Assembly (NCBI GenBank): GCA_964432875.1
Contig: CAYSPJ010000009.1
Location: 7,978-71,977 of the forward strand
Length of the DNA: 64,000 nucleotides
Direction of reading: 5' to 3'
DNA from: JACJYE01 sp964432875
GTDB lineage: Bacteria > Bacteroidota > Bacteroidia > Chitinophagales > Saprospiraceae
Numbering within the stretch: the first letter of the stretch is position 1; each line of letters starts with the position of its first letter. This document shows, piece by piece, positions 26,340 through 34,953 of the stretch. Both the position numbers and the translations under genes were made by a program. The notes below the pieces were generated by a model that saw nothing but the letters and a program-made list of their open reading frames with translations, did not search any database and had not been told where the DNA came from.

Positions 26340-26347
26340 CAAAAGTA
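26340..26347 (-). promoter_or_regulatory. Putative promoter of the MATE gene
   Basis: TACTTTTG on the minus strand matches TAnnTTTG and gives a leader of about 15 nt to the ATG at 26319. Confidence 0.5.
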
Positions 26348-26389
26348 GGCATATCAAACAGAAGTTTAGAAACTGTTTTTGGACGAGGG

Positions 26390-26420
26390 TTGCTTTTAAT
26401 GATATAAATGCGTACCTTTG
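26390..26420 (+). promoter_or_regulatory. Promoter of the RRM protein gene
   Basis: TTG (26390-26392), a 20-nt spacer and TACCTTTG (26413-26420): a close match to the Bacteroidota -33/-7 promoter. The ATG is at 26604, leaving an untranslated leader of about 175 nt, long for this genome. Confidence 0.75.
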
Positions 26421-26603
26421 CACCGTCAATCAATTATTAGTAGCTCTTGTGTTTTAATCCTGCCTTCTTAAGCAAGTGTTTAATTCCCCTCTGCTGGCAT
26501 TAATTGTTTGAACGGGCTTTCGACATTGAGCCTTGCCCTATTGTTATTGGGCATAGTACTTGCTGCCGGCGCCTGTCATTTTCTTATTTTTAAATTTTTT
26601 GTT

Positions 26604-26882
26604 ATGAACATTTTTGCAACCAAACTCAGCTACGACACGACTAGCGAAGAACTGCAGGAAGTCTTCGAAGCTTACGGAGAAGTGTCTTCTGCTAAAGTAA
26701 TCACAGACCGCGACACCGGCCGCTCAAAGGGCTATGGCTTCGTCGAAATGGACGACGACAGCGAAGCGAACGCTGCTATTGATGCGCTCAATGAAACAGA
26801 ACTCGACGGAAGGACGATAATCGTTAAGGAGGCAAAACCTCGTGAGGAACGCCGCCCGGCTAAGAATTTCAGTCAGTGGTAA
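26604..26882 (+). CDS. RNA-binding protein with a single RRM domain
   Basis: A 92-residue protein that is one RNA recognition motif: RNP2 in MNIFATKLSYDT and RNP1 in SKGYGFVEM, with LDGRTIIVKEA near the end and a short basic tail. Bacteroidota and cyanobacteria carry such small RRM proteins, often cold-induced, thought to act as RNA chaperones. The longer open frame from 26508 would add a hydrophobic stretch not seen in the family; the ATG at 26604 is the clear start. No Shine-Dalgarno: the start is preceded by TTTTTTGTT, almost the same as before rpsU 400 bp downstream. The pair is probably one transcription unit with structured RNA between. Confidence 0.93.
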   Translation: MNIFATKLSYDTTSEELQEVFEAYGEVSSAKVITDRDTGRSKGYGFVEMDDDSEANAAIDALNETELDGRTIIVKEAKPREERRPAKNFSQW

Positions 26883-26892
26883 AATCCTGATG

Positions 26893-26918
26893 GGAGGAAA
26901 GCGCCCGCGCTTTCTTCC
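26893..26918 (+). terminator. Hairpin after the RRM gene
   Basis: GGAGGAAAGCGC (26893-26904) pairs with GCGCTTTCTTCC (26907-26918) with one mismatch and a 2-nt centre, 10 bp after the RRM stop. It is followed at once by a second hairpin, so it is more likely part of a structured intercistronic region than a lone terminator. Confidence 0.5.
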
Positions 26919-26930
26919 TGCCAGAAAACT

Positions 26931-26991
26931 GCGCTTGAGTTTGGGGCAGCTTAACACTTGTCGAGTTGCCCCAAACAAAGCGCAATTTTTT
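26931..26991 (+). terminator. Strong hairpin plus T-tract upstream of rpsU
   Basis: Arms 26931-26950 and 26965-26983 (GCGCTTGAGTTTGGGGCA... against ...TGCCCCAAACAAAGCGC) form a long stem with a small bulge, followed by AATTTTTTT. This has the form of an intrinsic terminator but lies only 21-30 bp before the rpsU ATG, so it may control how much transcript reaches rpsU. Confidence 0.65.
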
Positions 26992-27011
26992 TCAGACAAA
27001 CAATTTTTGTT

Positions 27012-27206
27012 ATGATTATTATTGATATCAAAGAAGGAGAAACCATCGATCGTGCGCTCAAGCGCTACAAACGCAAGCATAGGGATGTTGGCCTGGTCAG
27101 GGAATTGCGCCGCCGCAAGCAATTCACTAAACCTTCCATCAAGCGCCGCAACGAGATGCTTAAGGCAAGGTATAAGGAAGAGAAAGACCGCACTAGCGAA
27201 CAATAA
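27012..27206 (+). CDS. rpsU: 30S ribosomal protein S21
   Basis: A 64-residue bS21: MIIIDIKEGETIDRALKRYK is the usual Bacteroidota start, followed by a basic helical body. In the 30S subunit of Bacteroidota, bS21 with bS18 and bS6 covers the anti-Shine-Dalgarno end of 16S rRNA, which explains the weak use of Shine-Dalgarno in this phylum. In some Flavobacteriia rpsU has a strong Shine-Dalgarno for self-control; here I see none (CAATTTTTGTT precedes the ATG). A terminator-like hairpin just upstream may instead set its level. Residues upstream to 26958 are read-through of the leader. Confidence 0.95.
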   Translation: MIIIDIKEGETIDRALKRYKRKHRDVGLVRELRRRKQFTKPSIKRRNEMLKARYKEEKDRTSEQ

Positions 27207-27222
27207 GAAGGCTTAGGGGGGG

Positions 27223-27783
27223 TCAGTTGCGGTTGAACTGCACCTCTATCCCCAATTGCTTTTCTTTAGCAAACAAAGTAGGCTGCCGATTCTCCAAGCG
27301 GTAGCCTTGGTCAGGCCAATACTCAATGGTCTGCTGCATTTCCGCAATCATGCTTTTAGTATGGTTTTGGATGAGGACTGCGGTCACCTGGCCGCTCTGG
27401 TTATATTGTATCTCCATGTAACGGGTTTTCAGCTTGTCCTCTTCAGCCCGGTAGCTAAGCCGGGCAAGCGAGCCTTCCTGAAAAACGCTATCCACCTCAT
27501 ATTTGTCGAGCCAGGCCACGCGATTGATGTCAGCGCGAGAGAATACCGCTAATTCCTTTTCGTAGTCTAAGGTATCAAAATCATGCGCTTCGCTTTTGCC
27601 GTTGAGGCTGATGCGCTTTACACCTTTGGGTTGGAGTTTTGCTAGCCGCTGCATTTCCTGCTGCATAAAGCCTTCGAGGTCAAAGAAAGCCTTGGGGGCA
27701 TTGCGCCCGAGCTCTGCCCTCGAGCATGCTGCCGCTGCCAAGGCCGATATTGCCAAGATAAGGGCAAGTCGATACATGTTCAT
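27223..27783 (-). CDS. Predicted lipoprotein of unknown function
   Basis: A 186-residue protein with a lipoprotein signal (YRLALILAISALAAAAC, lipobox Cys at residue 20). The mature part has beta-strand patterning in the second half (ARLSYRAEEDKLKTRYMEIQYNQSGQVTAV looks like a beta meander) and ends in a short hydrophilic tail. I do not recognise a family. It is convergent with rpsU (16 bp between stops) and 49 bp upstream of it on the minus-strand side lies the end of gpmI, so it may be read from the gpmI transcript. Confidence 0.65.
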   Translation of the reverse strand: MNMYRLALILAISALAAAACSRAELGRNAPKAFFDLEGFMQQEMQRLAKLQPKGVKRISLNGKSEAHDFDTLDYEKELAVFSRADINRVAWLDKYEVDSVFQEGSLARLSYRAEEDKLKTRYMEIQYNQSGQVTAVLIQNHTKSMIAEMQQTIEYWPDQGYRLENRQPTLFAKEKQLGIEVQFNRN

Positions 27784-27832
27784 ATTTTGCTTGGTACAAC
27801 AAATTTGAAGCAGTGATGTTTCACCGCGCTGG

Positions 27833-29368
27833 CTACCCCTGGCTCAGCAGCACCTCCCCATCCATTTCCCGGGGTATCTCCATCTCAAACAAAGTGAGTA
27901 TCGTCGGGGCGATATCGCCGAGCTTACCGCCCTTAATACGGGAGCCCTGCGGTTGGTTGCTGACATAAAAAATCGGTACCGGATTCATGGTGTGAGCCGT
28001 ATTGGGCGAGCCATCTTCGTTGACCATGTAGTCTGAATTGCCGTGGTCGGCGATGATGATGGATTGGTAGTTGTACTTGAGCGCCGTTTCGATGAGCCGC
28101 TGCAAGCAGGTGTCAACTGTTTCCGCCGCCTTCATGGCAGCTTCAAAGCTGCCGGTATGCCCCACCATATCCGCGTTGGCGTAGTTGAGGCAGATGAAAT
28201 CTGGCTGAGACTGCTCGATATCCGCTACGATAGCATCCGTGACCTGATAAGCGCTCATCTGGGGTTGGAGGTCGTATGTCGCTACTTTAGGAGAAGGGAT
28301 CATGATGCGGCGCTCCCCTTCGAAAGCCTCTTCGCGGCCACCGTTGAAGAAGAAGGTCACGTGGGGGTATTTCTCCGTCTCGGCGATGCGCACCTGAGTT
28401 TTACCTGCTTTGGAAAGCACCTCGCCCAAAGTGTTGGAGACATCATCCTTGGTAAAGAGTACGTGCATCCCCTGGTAGGTTTCATCGTAGCGCGTCATCG
28501 TGGCATAGTATAGGTTCAGGGTTTTCATGCCATGTTCGGGCATGTCTTGCTGGGTGAGCACGGTAGTGATTTGCCGCGGCCGATCGGTGCGGAAATTAAA
28601 ACAAATCACGGCATCGCCCTCGGCGATGGAAGCAAGAGGCTGCCCTTGGCTGTCAACACAGACGATAGGCTGAAGGAATTCATCGGTCTGCCCGGCAGCA
28701 TACCGAGCTTCTATCGTCTGCAAGGCGTTGGTGCTTGCTTCACCCTTGCCGTGCACCAGGAGGTCATAAGCCAGCTTAGTGCGTTCCCAGCGCTTGTCGC
28801 GGTCCATGGCATAATAGCGGCCGATGACCGAGGCCAGGCGCGCTCCAGTGGGCGCTACCTGCTCCAGTACTTCTCTGACGAAACCCAGGCCGCTTTTGGG
28901 GTCGGTATCCCTTCCATCGGTGAAGGCGTGGATAAAAACCTTTTCCAAGCCATTTTCGGCAGCGATCTGACACAAGGCGATCAGATGGGCAGAGTGGGAA
29001 TGTACACCCCCATCAGACACCAGGCCGAAAAGGTGGAGCGCCTTGCCATTGTCCCTGGCATATCTCAGGGTTTCCAACAATACGGGGTTTTGGTGGAGCT
29101 CCCGTTCGCGAACTGCTTTATTGATACGGGCTAGCTCTTGGTATACCACCCTGCCGGCACCGATATTGAGGTGTCCAACCTCAGAGTTGCCCATCTGCCC
29201 CTCTGGCAAGCCCACTGCTTCGCCAAAGGTAACCAGCTCGGCATTGGGATATCGGCTGTAGAGGCTATCAACAAAAGGGGTGCTGGCCTGGGCTATTGCA
29301 CTGGCTTCGGGCTTGGGGCCATGCCCCCAGCCATCGAGGATGACTAGTAATACGCGCTTTGTTTCCAT
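27833..29368 (-). CDS. gpmI: 2,3-bisphosphoglycerate-independent phosphoglycerate mutase
   Basis: A 511-residue GpmI, the usual length. It interconverts 3- and 2-phosphoglycerate in glycolysis using two Mn ions. Metal and catalytic motifs are visible: VILDGWGHG (metal Asp), QMGNSEVGHLNIGAG (the phosphorylated Ser), HAFTDGRDTDP, IGRYYAMDRDKRWER, YANADMVGHTG and IIADHGNSD. Its -7 box (29373-29380) is only 4 bp upstream of the ATG, so the mRNA should be leaderless or nearly so. Confidence 0.96.
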   Translation of the reverse strand: METKRVLLVILDGWGHGPKPEASAIAQASTPFVDSLYSRYPNAELVTFGEAVGLPEGQMGNSEVGHLNIGAGRVVYQELARINKAVRERELHQNPVLLETLRYARDNGKALHLFGLVSDGGVHSHSAHLIALCQIAAENGLEKVFIHAFTDGRDTDPKSGLGFVREVLEQVAPTGARLASVIGRYYAMDRDKRWERTKLAYDLLVHGKGEASTNALQTIEARYAAGQTDEFLQPIVCVDSQGQPLASIAEGDAVICFNFRTDRPRQITTVLTQQDMPEHGMKTLNLYYATMTRYDETYQGMHVLFTKDDVSNTLGEVLSKAGKTQVRIAETEKYPHVTFFFNGGREEAFEGERRIMIPSPKVATYDLQPQMSAYQVTDAIVADIEQSQPDFICLNYANADMVGHTGSFEAAMKAAETVDTCLQRLIETALKYNYQSIIIADHGNSDYMVNEDGSPNTAHTMNPVPIFYVSNQPQGSRIKGGKLGDIAPTILTLFEMEIPREMDGEVLLSQG

Positions 29369-29372
29369 AGTG

Positions 29373-29380
29373 CAAAGCTA
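29373..29380 (-). promoter_or_regulatory. gpmI promoter -7 element
   Basis: TAGCTTTG on the minus strand, exact TAnnTTTG, ends 4 bp before the gpmI ATG. Transcription starting about 7 nt downstream would begin at or next to the start codon. Confidence 0.6.
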
Positions 29381-29491
29381 CACATTGCACGGCAAAAATT
29401 GTGCGTAGAATGTAGCTTAGTGCTATACAATTCTTAACTTTGCGCCGGGCTACTATCCAATTTATTTTTCTGCAAATCAAAACCAAGAGCT

Positions 29492-30298
29492 ATGCACTAC
29501 AGCCGAATTGCTGTTTTGTACTCCCTGCTTACTCTAAACCTGCTTGCCAGGGCTGTTGCCAGCCCCGTCATACTTTCTGACTATACACCTCCACGAGTTG
29601 ATAGTGTTCAATCCATCCTGTTACAACTATACCACGAACGCCCTGATTTGGTGGGCTTCATCCCGGAAACACAGCGCTGGTACTTATTTGTGGCTCGGGC
29701 AGAGGCCATCCCGCCGAATTTCTACCCGCGGCTGCAGGCAGCCTTCCTACACGACATTGCAGGCCTTTGCCAGGAATACGGGCGCCGCTATTTAGCCGAC
29801 TGGCATGCGCTAGCCAGCAAATCCGCCCGCGAGACCTGCTGGGGCACCTCCTACTTGTGCAACCGGGCCTTCAACTACTTTGGCATCCGCTACACTGCCA
29901 AGCCCTGGCTATGTGAGTCCTTCTATTTTTGCCAAACCCTGACCCGCAACGACCCCGAACCTTCTGACTTTGTTATTTTTTCTGGCTTCGAGGCCTCGCT
30001 ATGGATGTTTATCCACACGATGTACAACCGCCACTTCCTGGAGCGCCTCCCTGACAGAGGCGCACGGGTAGCTGAGGCTATCGAGTTTGAACGCATGAAC
30101 AGCATCCGCTATTGGGAATATACCCGCTATGGCATTTGCTACAGCCAGCAATTGAAGGGGCTTCCTTATTCAGTAGAAGAAATAGTATATACCTGGAGCG
30201 AGCACCCGATCAACAACCTTTGTGTCAATTGCAACCGAGAGACCGACCTGGATTGGGCCGGCCGCCTGGCCACTGCCTATTGGCACAATTTCCGCTGA
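29492..30298 (+). CDS. Putative exported glucosaminidase-like protein
   Basis: A 268-residue protein with an N-terminal signal (about 1-23). The core at about residues 105-135 (ALASKSARETCWGTSYLCNRAFNYFGI) looks like the glucosaminidase/FlgJ motif in which a Glu sits before a WGTS segment and an N-x-FGI turn follows. Such enzymes cut N-acetylglucosaminyl bonds in peptidoglycan. Many Cys residues are unusual for the family and suggest disulfides in the periplasm. TAACTTTG at 29435-29442 is a likely promoter. The similarity is confined to the core motif, so the activity is a hypothesis. Confidence 0.6.
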   Translation: MHYSRIAVLYSLLTLNLLARAVASPVILSDYTPPRVDSVQSILLQLYHERPDLVGFIPETQRWYLFVARAEAIPPNFYPRLQAAFLHDIAGLCQEYGRRYLADWHALASKSARETCWGTSYLCNRAFNYFGIRYTAKPWLCESFYFCQTLTRNDPEPSDFVIFSGFEASLWMFIHTMYNRHFLERLPDRGARVAEAIEFERMNSIRYWEYTRYGICYSQQLKGLPYSVEEIVYTWSEHPINNLCVNCNRETDLDWAGRLATAYWHNFR

Positions 30299-30498
30299 GG
30301 CAATTTTTGCGCCACAGCGGCGTTTTTGATGTGACCTTCAATCGGTTGTATTCATTCGGCTAAAAGTGACAAATCATCAAGTAAGGCGTCTTAACAACTG
30401 AAAAGTTTTGATGGAACGATATTCACGTCCTTTGCATTTAAGCATTTGGCTGGATTGCGTTCAATCCCATGAATGTTTAAACAAAAATCTAATTGGTT

Positions 30499-30882
30499 AT
30501 GAAAAGCTACTTGTTCCTGATTTTGTTGTCTCCTTTGTTTGCCTTCCAGGAGGAAGCCAACTTGGCCGACATTACGAAAGCGATCAGTAATGGCGATGCG
30601 GACGCCCTCGGCCAGTACTTTGACCAAACCGTAGAGGTGTCTATAATGGGTCAGGAAGACGTTTACAACAAAAGCCAGGCCATCGGCGTAGTGCGCACCT
30701 TCTTCGCCCAAAACCGCCCTGCTTCCTTTAGCCAGGTACACAAAGGGGCTTCCCCCAACAACGATTCTGAATACTGCATCGGCAATCTTTCTGCTGGAGG
30801 CAAATCTTTCCGCGTGTACATCTACATGAAGGTGGATGGGAACCGCCGCTTGATCCAAGAGCTTCGCTTCGACCGGCAGTAG
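30499..30882 (+). CDS. DUF4783 family exported protein
   Basis: A 127-residue protein with a short signal peptide (to about residue 17) and a domain of NTF2-like look (LADITKAISNGDADALGQYFDQTVEVSI, then a FRVYIYMKVDGNRRLIQELRF end). This fits DUF4783, a Bacteroidota family of unknown function. The ATG at 30499 is preferred to the TTG two codons earlier. It converges on the TIGR02757 gene with 8 bp between stops. CCTTTG at 30430-30435 is only a partial promoter match. Confidence 0.75.
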   Translation: MKSYLFLILLSPLFAFQEEANLADITKAISNGDADALGQYFDQTVEVSIMGQEDVYNKSQAIGVVRTFFAQNRPASFSQVHKGASPNNDSEYCIGNLSAGGKSFRVYIYMKVDGNRRLIQELRFDRQ

Positions 30883-30890
30883 CTCCGGCT

Positions 30891-31673
30891 TTAGGGTGCC
30901 GCTTCCAGTACGCCCATGCCAAAGAGCGCGAAGTCGTACTTGACCGGGTCTTCGGCATCATAAGCACGTAGCCTTTGTGTCAGTTCCAAAACGGCCAGCC
31001 AGTCCGTTTGTTTGCGCACCAATAGCCCCAGGCGACGTGCGACACGCTCCACGTGTACGTCAAGGGGCATGAGCAATTGCGCCGGGCGGATGCTTTTCCA
31101 GAGTCCAAAATCCACGCCATTTTCGTCTTTGCGCACCATCCAGCGCAAGAACATGTTCAATCGTTTGCAAGTTGATTTACGAGCGGGTGTCGCAATGTGC
31201 TTACGGGTTCGCTCAGGGGCATAAGGCAGCGCAAAAAAGGACTCATGGAAACCGGCTAAAGCCGGGCCGGTATGCTCATCTTCTGGGCTTAGATGCCGGG
31301 CGAAAGCATCCTCAAGAGAAGCGTGCTGCCGATAGTAATGTTGGAAAAATTCCAGGAAATAAAGCGTATCCGTAGCCAGGAAAGTGCGGTGCTTGAATTC
31401 GAGGAAGCGGGCGCGGTCTTTTTCCTCGTGGTTGAGGATGAAATCATGTGGCGCGCCATCCATCAAGTCCATAAGTTTGTTGGCGTTGTTGATAATAGTC
31501 TTGCGCTGCCCCCAGGCCAGGATAGCCGCCCAGAACGCGGCTATTTCAATATCTTGTAAGCGCGAAAAACGGTGGGGCACGCTGATGGGGTCTTGCGCGA
31601 TGAAAGCAGGTTCATTGTAGCGCTCCACGCCTTCATCCAGTAGTTTTTTGATGTAGTCATCAGGGGGCAACAT
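30891..31673 (-). CDS. TIGR02757/DUF2400 family protein
   Basis: A 260-residue cytoplasmic protein of TIGR02757 (DUF2400), recognised by YNEPAFIAQDPISVPHRFSR near the start, IEIAAFWAAILAWGQRKTII and a C-terminal LMPLDVHVERVARRLGLL with a Cys-free helix-hairpin-helix-like end. The family is widespread in Bacteroidota and its role is unknown; the tail resembles the HhH part of DNA glycosylases. It starts 2 bp after the end of the glycosyltransferase gene upstream, so the two are co-transcribed. Confidence 0.85.
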   Translation of the reverse strand: MLPPDDYIKKLLDEGVERYNEPAFIAQDPISVPHRFSRLQDIEIAAFWAAILAWGQRKTIINNANKLMDLMDGAPHDFILNHEEKDRARFLEFKHRTFLATDTLYFLEFFQHYYRQHASLEDAFARHLSPEDEHTGPALAGFHESFFALPYAPERTRKHIATPARKSTCKRLNMFLRWMVRKDENGVDFGLWKSIRPAQLLMPLDVHVERVARRLGLLVRKQTDWLAVLELTQRLRAYDAEDPVKYDFALFGMGVLEAAP

Positions 31674-31675
31674 AT

Positions 31676-32422
31676 TCAGGGTTTTTCGTACATTTCCAGG
31701 CGTACCAACCCCAGGCGCTGCAAGAAGTGATTGAAAGAAACCCGAAGTACGCCCAGCCCGTAGCGCATGCTGCGGCGGAAATTAATCGAGGAAGCCTCTT
31801 CAAAGTATTTGGTGGGGCAGGTCACCTCAGCGATGTGGAAGCCGCCATAGATGATTTGCGAGAGCATCTCGTTGTCAAAGACGAAATCATCAGAGTTTTG
31901 GTTAAAGTTGATGCCCTGCAGTACCCGGCGGTCAAAAGCGCGGTATCCGGTATGGTATTCCGAGAGCTTATAGTTGACGAGGAGGTTTTGCGCCAAAGTG
32001 AGGGCGCGATTAGCGATGTATTTATACAGCGGCATCCCGCCATCCAGGGCGCCTTTGCCTAAAATACGCGAGCCGAGCACCACCGGATACAATTCCTCGC
32101 CGATGATATTGACCATGGTCGGGATGAGCTTGGGGGTGTACTGATAATCAGGGTGCAACATGATGATAATCTCGCCACCAAGCTCCAGGGCCTTGTTGTA
32201 GAGAGATTTCTGGTTGCCCCCGTAGCCCTTGTTGTTTTCGTGTACGATGATATGGGGAATGCCTATTTGCAGCGCCAGTTCGCTGGTATTATCGCTGCTG
32301 GCATCGTCACAGAGGATGACTTCGTCTACCAGATCCAGGGGGATTTCGCGGTAAGTCTTTTCGAGGGTGCGAGCTGCATTGTAAGCTGGCAGCACCACAA
32401 TTACTTTTTTGCCCTTGTACAT
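31676..32422 (-). CDS. Polyprenyl-phosphate-type family 2 glycosyltransferase
   Basis: A 248-residue GT2 enzyme of the dolichol-phosphate-mannose synthase type: VIVVLPAYNAARTLEKTYREIP, VILCDDASSDNT, IMLHPDYQYTP (the DxD-equivalent) and GYRAFDRRVL. No C-terminal membrane helices, so it is the soluble kind that charges a lipid phosphate carrier at the inner membrane surface or transfers sugars in glycan synthesis. A TATCTTTG promoter (minus strand, 32443-32450) lies 20 bp upstream, and the TIGR02757 gene follows directly. Confidence 0.88.
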   Translation of the reverse strand: MYKGKKVIVVLPAYNAARTLEKTYREIPLDLVDEVILCDDASSDNTSELALQIGIPHIIVHENNKGYGGNQKSLYNKALELGGEIIIMLHPDYQYTPKLIPTMVNIIGEELYPVVLGSRILGKGALDGGMPLYKYIANRALTLAQNLLVNYKLSEYHTGYRAFDRRVLQGINFNQNSDDFVFDNEMLSQIIYGGFHIAEVTCPTKYFEEASSINFRRSMRYGLGVLRVSFNHFLQRLGLVRLEMYEKP

Positions 32423-32442
32423 TTAGCTTTGCTTTTGGAGGG

Positions 32443-32450
32443 CAAAGATA
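32443..32450 (-). promoter_or_regulatory. Putative promoter of the glycosyltransferase-TIGR02757 pair
   Basis: TATCTTTG on the minus strand, exact TAnnTTTG, giving a leader of about 15 nt. Confidence 0.55.
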
Positions 32451-32509
32451 GGCTGCTTTAGAAATCGTTTCAATATATCCGGCTTTTTTTGCCGCCCAAT
32501 CTCATATTC

Positions 32510-34237
32510 CTACAACAAAGCATCCAATTCTTGCTTGACAAAAGCCCCTAGTTGGCTGACGTACTCACGAGAGAAATTGAATTCTATGCCTGCAGCAGCA
32601 TAGATCTCTTTGATGTTTTTGGTATAACCTAGCGAAAGCGCCTGATGATAATTGCGGATTGCCTGCTGGGGGTCTTCCCGATATTGCTTCCAGATGGCGA
32701 TAGCCCCAAGCTGAGCCATACCATACTCGATGTAGTAGAAAGGTACCTCGAATATATGCAACTGCTTGTGCCAAAGGTGGCCGGCATAATGCTCCAGGTT
32801 GGTGTGGTCAATGAGAGAAGAGTTGAACTCTTGCATGATACTCAACCATTGATTCTTGCGCTCTTCTTGCCCATGTTGGGGGTTAGTATAGAGCCAATGC
32901 TGAAATTTGTCGATGGTCGCAATCCAGGGCAATACTTTGAGCACGTACTCCAGCTGGGCGATTTTAGCCCGACGCAGGCTAGCTTCATCTGGAAAAAATA
33001 CATCCCAATGCTCCATGGTGAGCAGCTCCATCGTCATCGCAGCCAATTCGGCTACTTCTGAAGGCACCCGCTTGGAGGATTTCAACTTGTACCTCCGGGT
33101 CAGGAAAGAGTGTACGGCATGCCCACTTTCGTGCATGAGCGTACGCATATCGCTGAGGGAATTCGTAGCATTCATGAAGATAAAAGGCACGCCAGTCAGA
33201 TGCAAAGGCATATTGTAGCCGCCGGGGCGCTTGCCAGTCCTGGAATCCAGATCGAGATGGCCCATTTCCCGCATGATGCCAATGGTCTTGCCAAAATCAG
33301 GATGCAGCTCATTCAAGCAGAAAATTACTTTTTCCACCAGTTCATCAATGGTATCAAACGGGCGCAGGGGCATTTCACCTAAGGGGTCGACGAATAAATC
33401 CCAGGGGCGGAGCACATCTACTTGGAGCGAAGCTTTGCGGAAGCGGTTGAGCTCATCGGTCAATGGCACCAGCTCTGTTTTGATCGATTCGTGAAAGTCG
33501 TAGCAATCTTCCACTTTATAATCAAAACGGCCCAGAGCCTGGAACTTATAGTCCCGGAAATTTTGGAAACCGGCGTTGACCGCCATTTGATGGCGCATCA
33601 CCAGCAGATTGTCGAATAAGTCTTCCAACTGATCCGTATCCTGCAAGATGCGCTGATGGATTTTGTGGTAAATAGCTTCACGATAGGCGCGTTCGGGCTC
33701 TTCCAGCAGGGAAGAAGCCTTTTGCAAGGTCATCTGCTTGCCATCCATGCCCACGGTCATCTCGGAAAATATCTTAACATACTCCTTCGACTTCATCTGG
33801 ATATCAGTGGCCAAGGGGATATTTTCTTCGCGAAATAATGCTACGGCATTGTGCACGCTGCGCAGATAAATATCGTATTCCCCTTTTGGCAACTGGCTGG
33901 TGAAAGGGCAGTTTGCCAGCTTCTCGTTGAGGGTGTGTTCAAAAGAAGTAATCTTTGGCGCTAGTTCCTGGACCGCATACTGATATAAGCCTTCGGCTTT
34001 TTCATCTGAGCTGTCAATAGTAATCTTTATATATCTCCAGGAAAAGGCCTCGCTGATAACCGCATCGAGTTCGCTTTTGTCTCGTATCCACTGTTCGAGC
34101 TCTCCAACCGAACAAATGGGCCGCTTCAACAGCTCATTGAAATAGGGCTTCAGCCTCGACCAGGTTGTGAGCTTGAATTCCTTTGGCACAAATGCTCTTG
34201 CCTTCTCTTGTAGGACTGTGGCAGTCTTGAGATTCAT
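32510..34237 (-). CDS. M3 family oligoendopeptidase
   Basis: A 575-residue zinc metallopeptidase of family M3 (PepF/thimet-like). The zinc motif is MHESGHAVHSF with ligands His369 and His373 and catalytic Glu370; the third ligand is in PSEVAELAAMTMELL (about residue 394-397). The rest is helical, with no signal peptide, so it degrades short peptides in the cytoplasm. It is a single-gene unit on the minus strand: upstream a 281-bp spacer (34238-34518) with GA-rich sequence and no gene, downstream 87 bp to the glycosyltransferase. Confidence 0.92.
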   Translation of the reverse strand: MNLKTATVLQEKARAFVPKEFKLTTWSRLKPYFNELLKRPICSVGELEQWIRDKSELDAVISEAFSWRYIKITIDSSDEKAEGLYQYAVQELAPKITSFEHTLNEKLANCPFTSQLPKGEYDIYLRSVHNAVALFREENIPLATDIQMKSKEYVKIFSEMTVGMDGKQMTLQKASSLLEEPERAYREAIYHKIHQRILQDTDQLEDLFDNLLVMRHQMAVNAGFQNFRDYKFQALGRFDYKVEDCYDFHESIKTELVPLTDELNRFRKASLQVDVLRPWDLFVDPLGEMPLRPFDTIDELVEKVIFCLNELHPDFGKTIGIMREMGHLDLDSRTGKRPGGYNMPLHLTGVPFIFMNATNSLSDMRTLMHESGHAVHSFLTRRYKLKSSKRVPSEVAELAAMTMELLTMEHWDVFFPDEASLRRAKIAQLEYVLKVLPWIATIDKFQHWLYTNPQHGQEERKNQWLSIMQEFNSSLIDHTNLEHYAGHLWHKQLHIFEVPFYYIEYGMAQLGAIAIWKQYREDPQQAIRNYHQALSLGYTKNIKEIYAAAGIEFNFSREYVSQLGAFVKQELDALL

Positions 34238-34518
34238 GAGATGATTTGCTTTTATATAGCTGGCTCGTGATTTGACCGAACCGGCTATGGACTATAATTT
34301 TCTCAATAGTTTTTTTCAGTCGTCTATAGGGGCATATCAGCCAATCTGTCTTACGTTTTTTTGGGGCCAAGGTTACTTCCTGCACGATCTTTTTGATAAA
34401 AACTTGTCTTGGGCATAATCAGCCCAACGCATTGGCGCAGGCTAGACAAAAGGCTTATACTGCTTTAAGCCTACTATAAGAAGGGGGAAAGGGGGAAAAT
34501 GGGGAGGTGCTGCATCTA

Positions 34519-34953
34519 CTATTCTTCTTCCTCGGAACGGGCCTCTTCTGTCTCTTCTACCTCATCGGCCTGAATGGCACCGCTTTCGTTCAAAAAATTG
34601 AACCACTTGATGATTTTCTTGATGTCGCCCACAAAAACGCGGTCGCGGTCATAGTTGGGCAGCACATTAGAAAAATAATCGTGCAGTTCTTCAGAGGGGG
34701 CGTTCACACTGACTGGTGGGGTATCAGCTAAGAGCGTGTACATGCTCTGAAAGACATTCTTCAACTCCGTTGAGTCGTCGTCGTCGGTATAGATTGCGAT
34801 AGACTCCAGGGGGGTAAATTGATGTTTGCGGCTGGAAGCAAAGTTGCGCTTCCCTGTTTTCAGGTCTTCAATAATCAGTCCGTTATTCCGGTTGGCTGCC
34901 ATCCGGTACAGGCCGGGCAATCCGCTTACCGCTATCAAGTTTTCAAGATTCAT
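34519..34953 (-). CDS. DUF5606 family protein
   Basis: A 144-residue protein. MNLENLIAVSGLPGLYRM and then IIEDLKTGKRNFASSRKHQFTPLESIAIYTDD mark DUF5606, a small Bacteroidota family of unknown function with an SH3-like N-terminal part. The C-terminal tail is acidic and disordered. ATG at 34953 is chosen over an upstream GTG at 34965. TAGCTTTG (minus strand, 34983-34990) is a likely promoter. Confidence 0.82.
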   Translation of the reverse strand: MNLENLIAVSGLPGLYRMAANRNNGLIIEDLKTGKRNFASSRKHQFTPLESIAIYTDDDDSTELKNVFQSMYTLLADTPPVSVNAPSEELHDYFSNVLPNYDRDRVFVGDIKKIIKWFNFLNESGAIQADEVEETEEARSEEEE

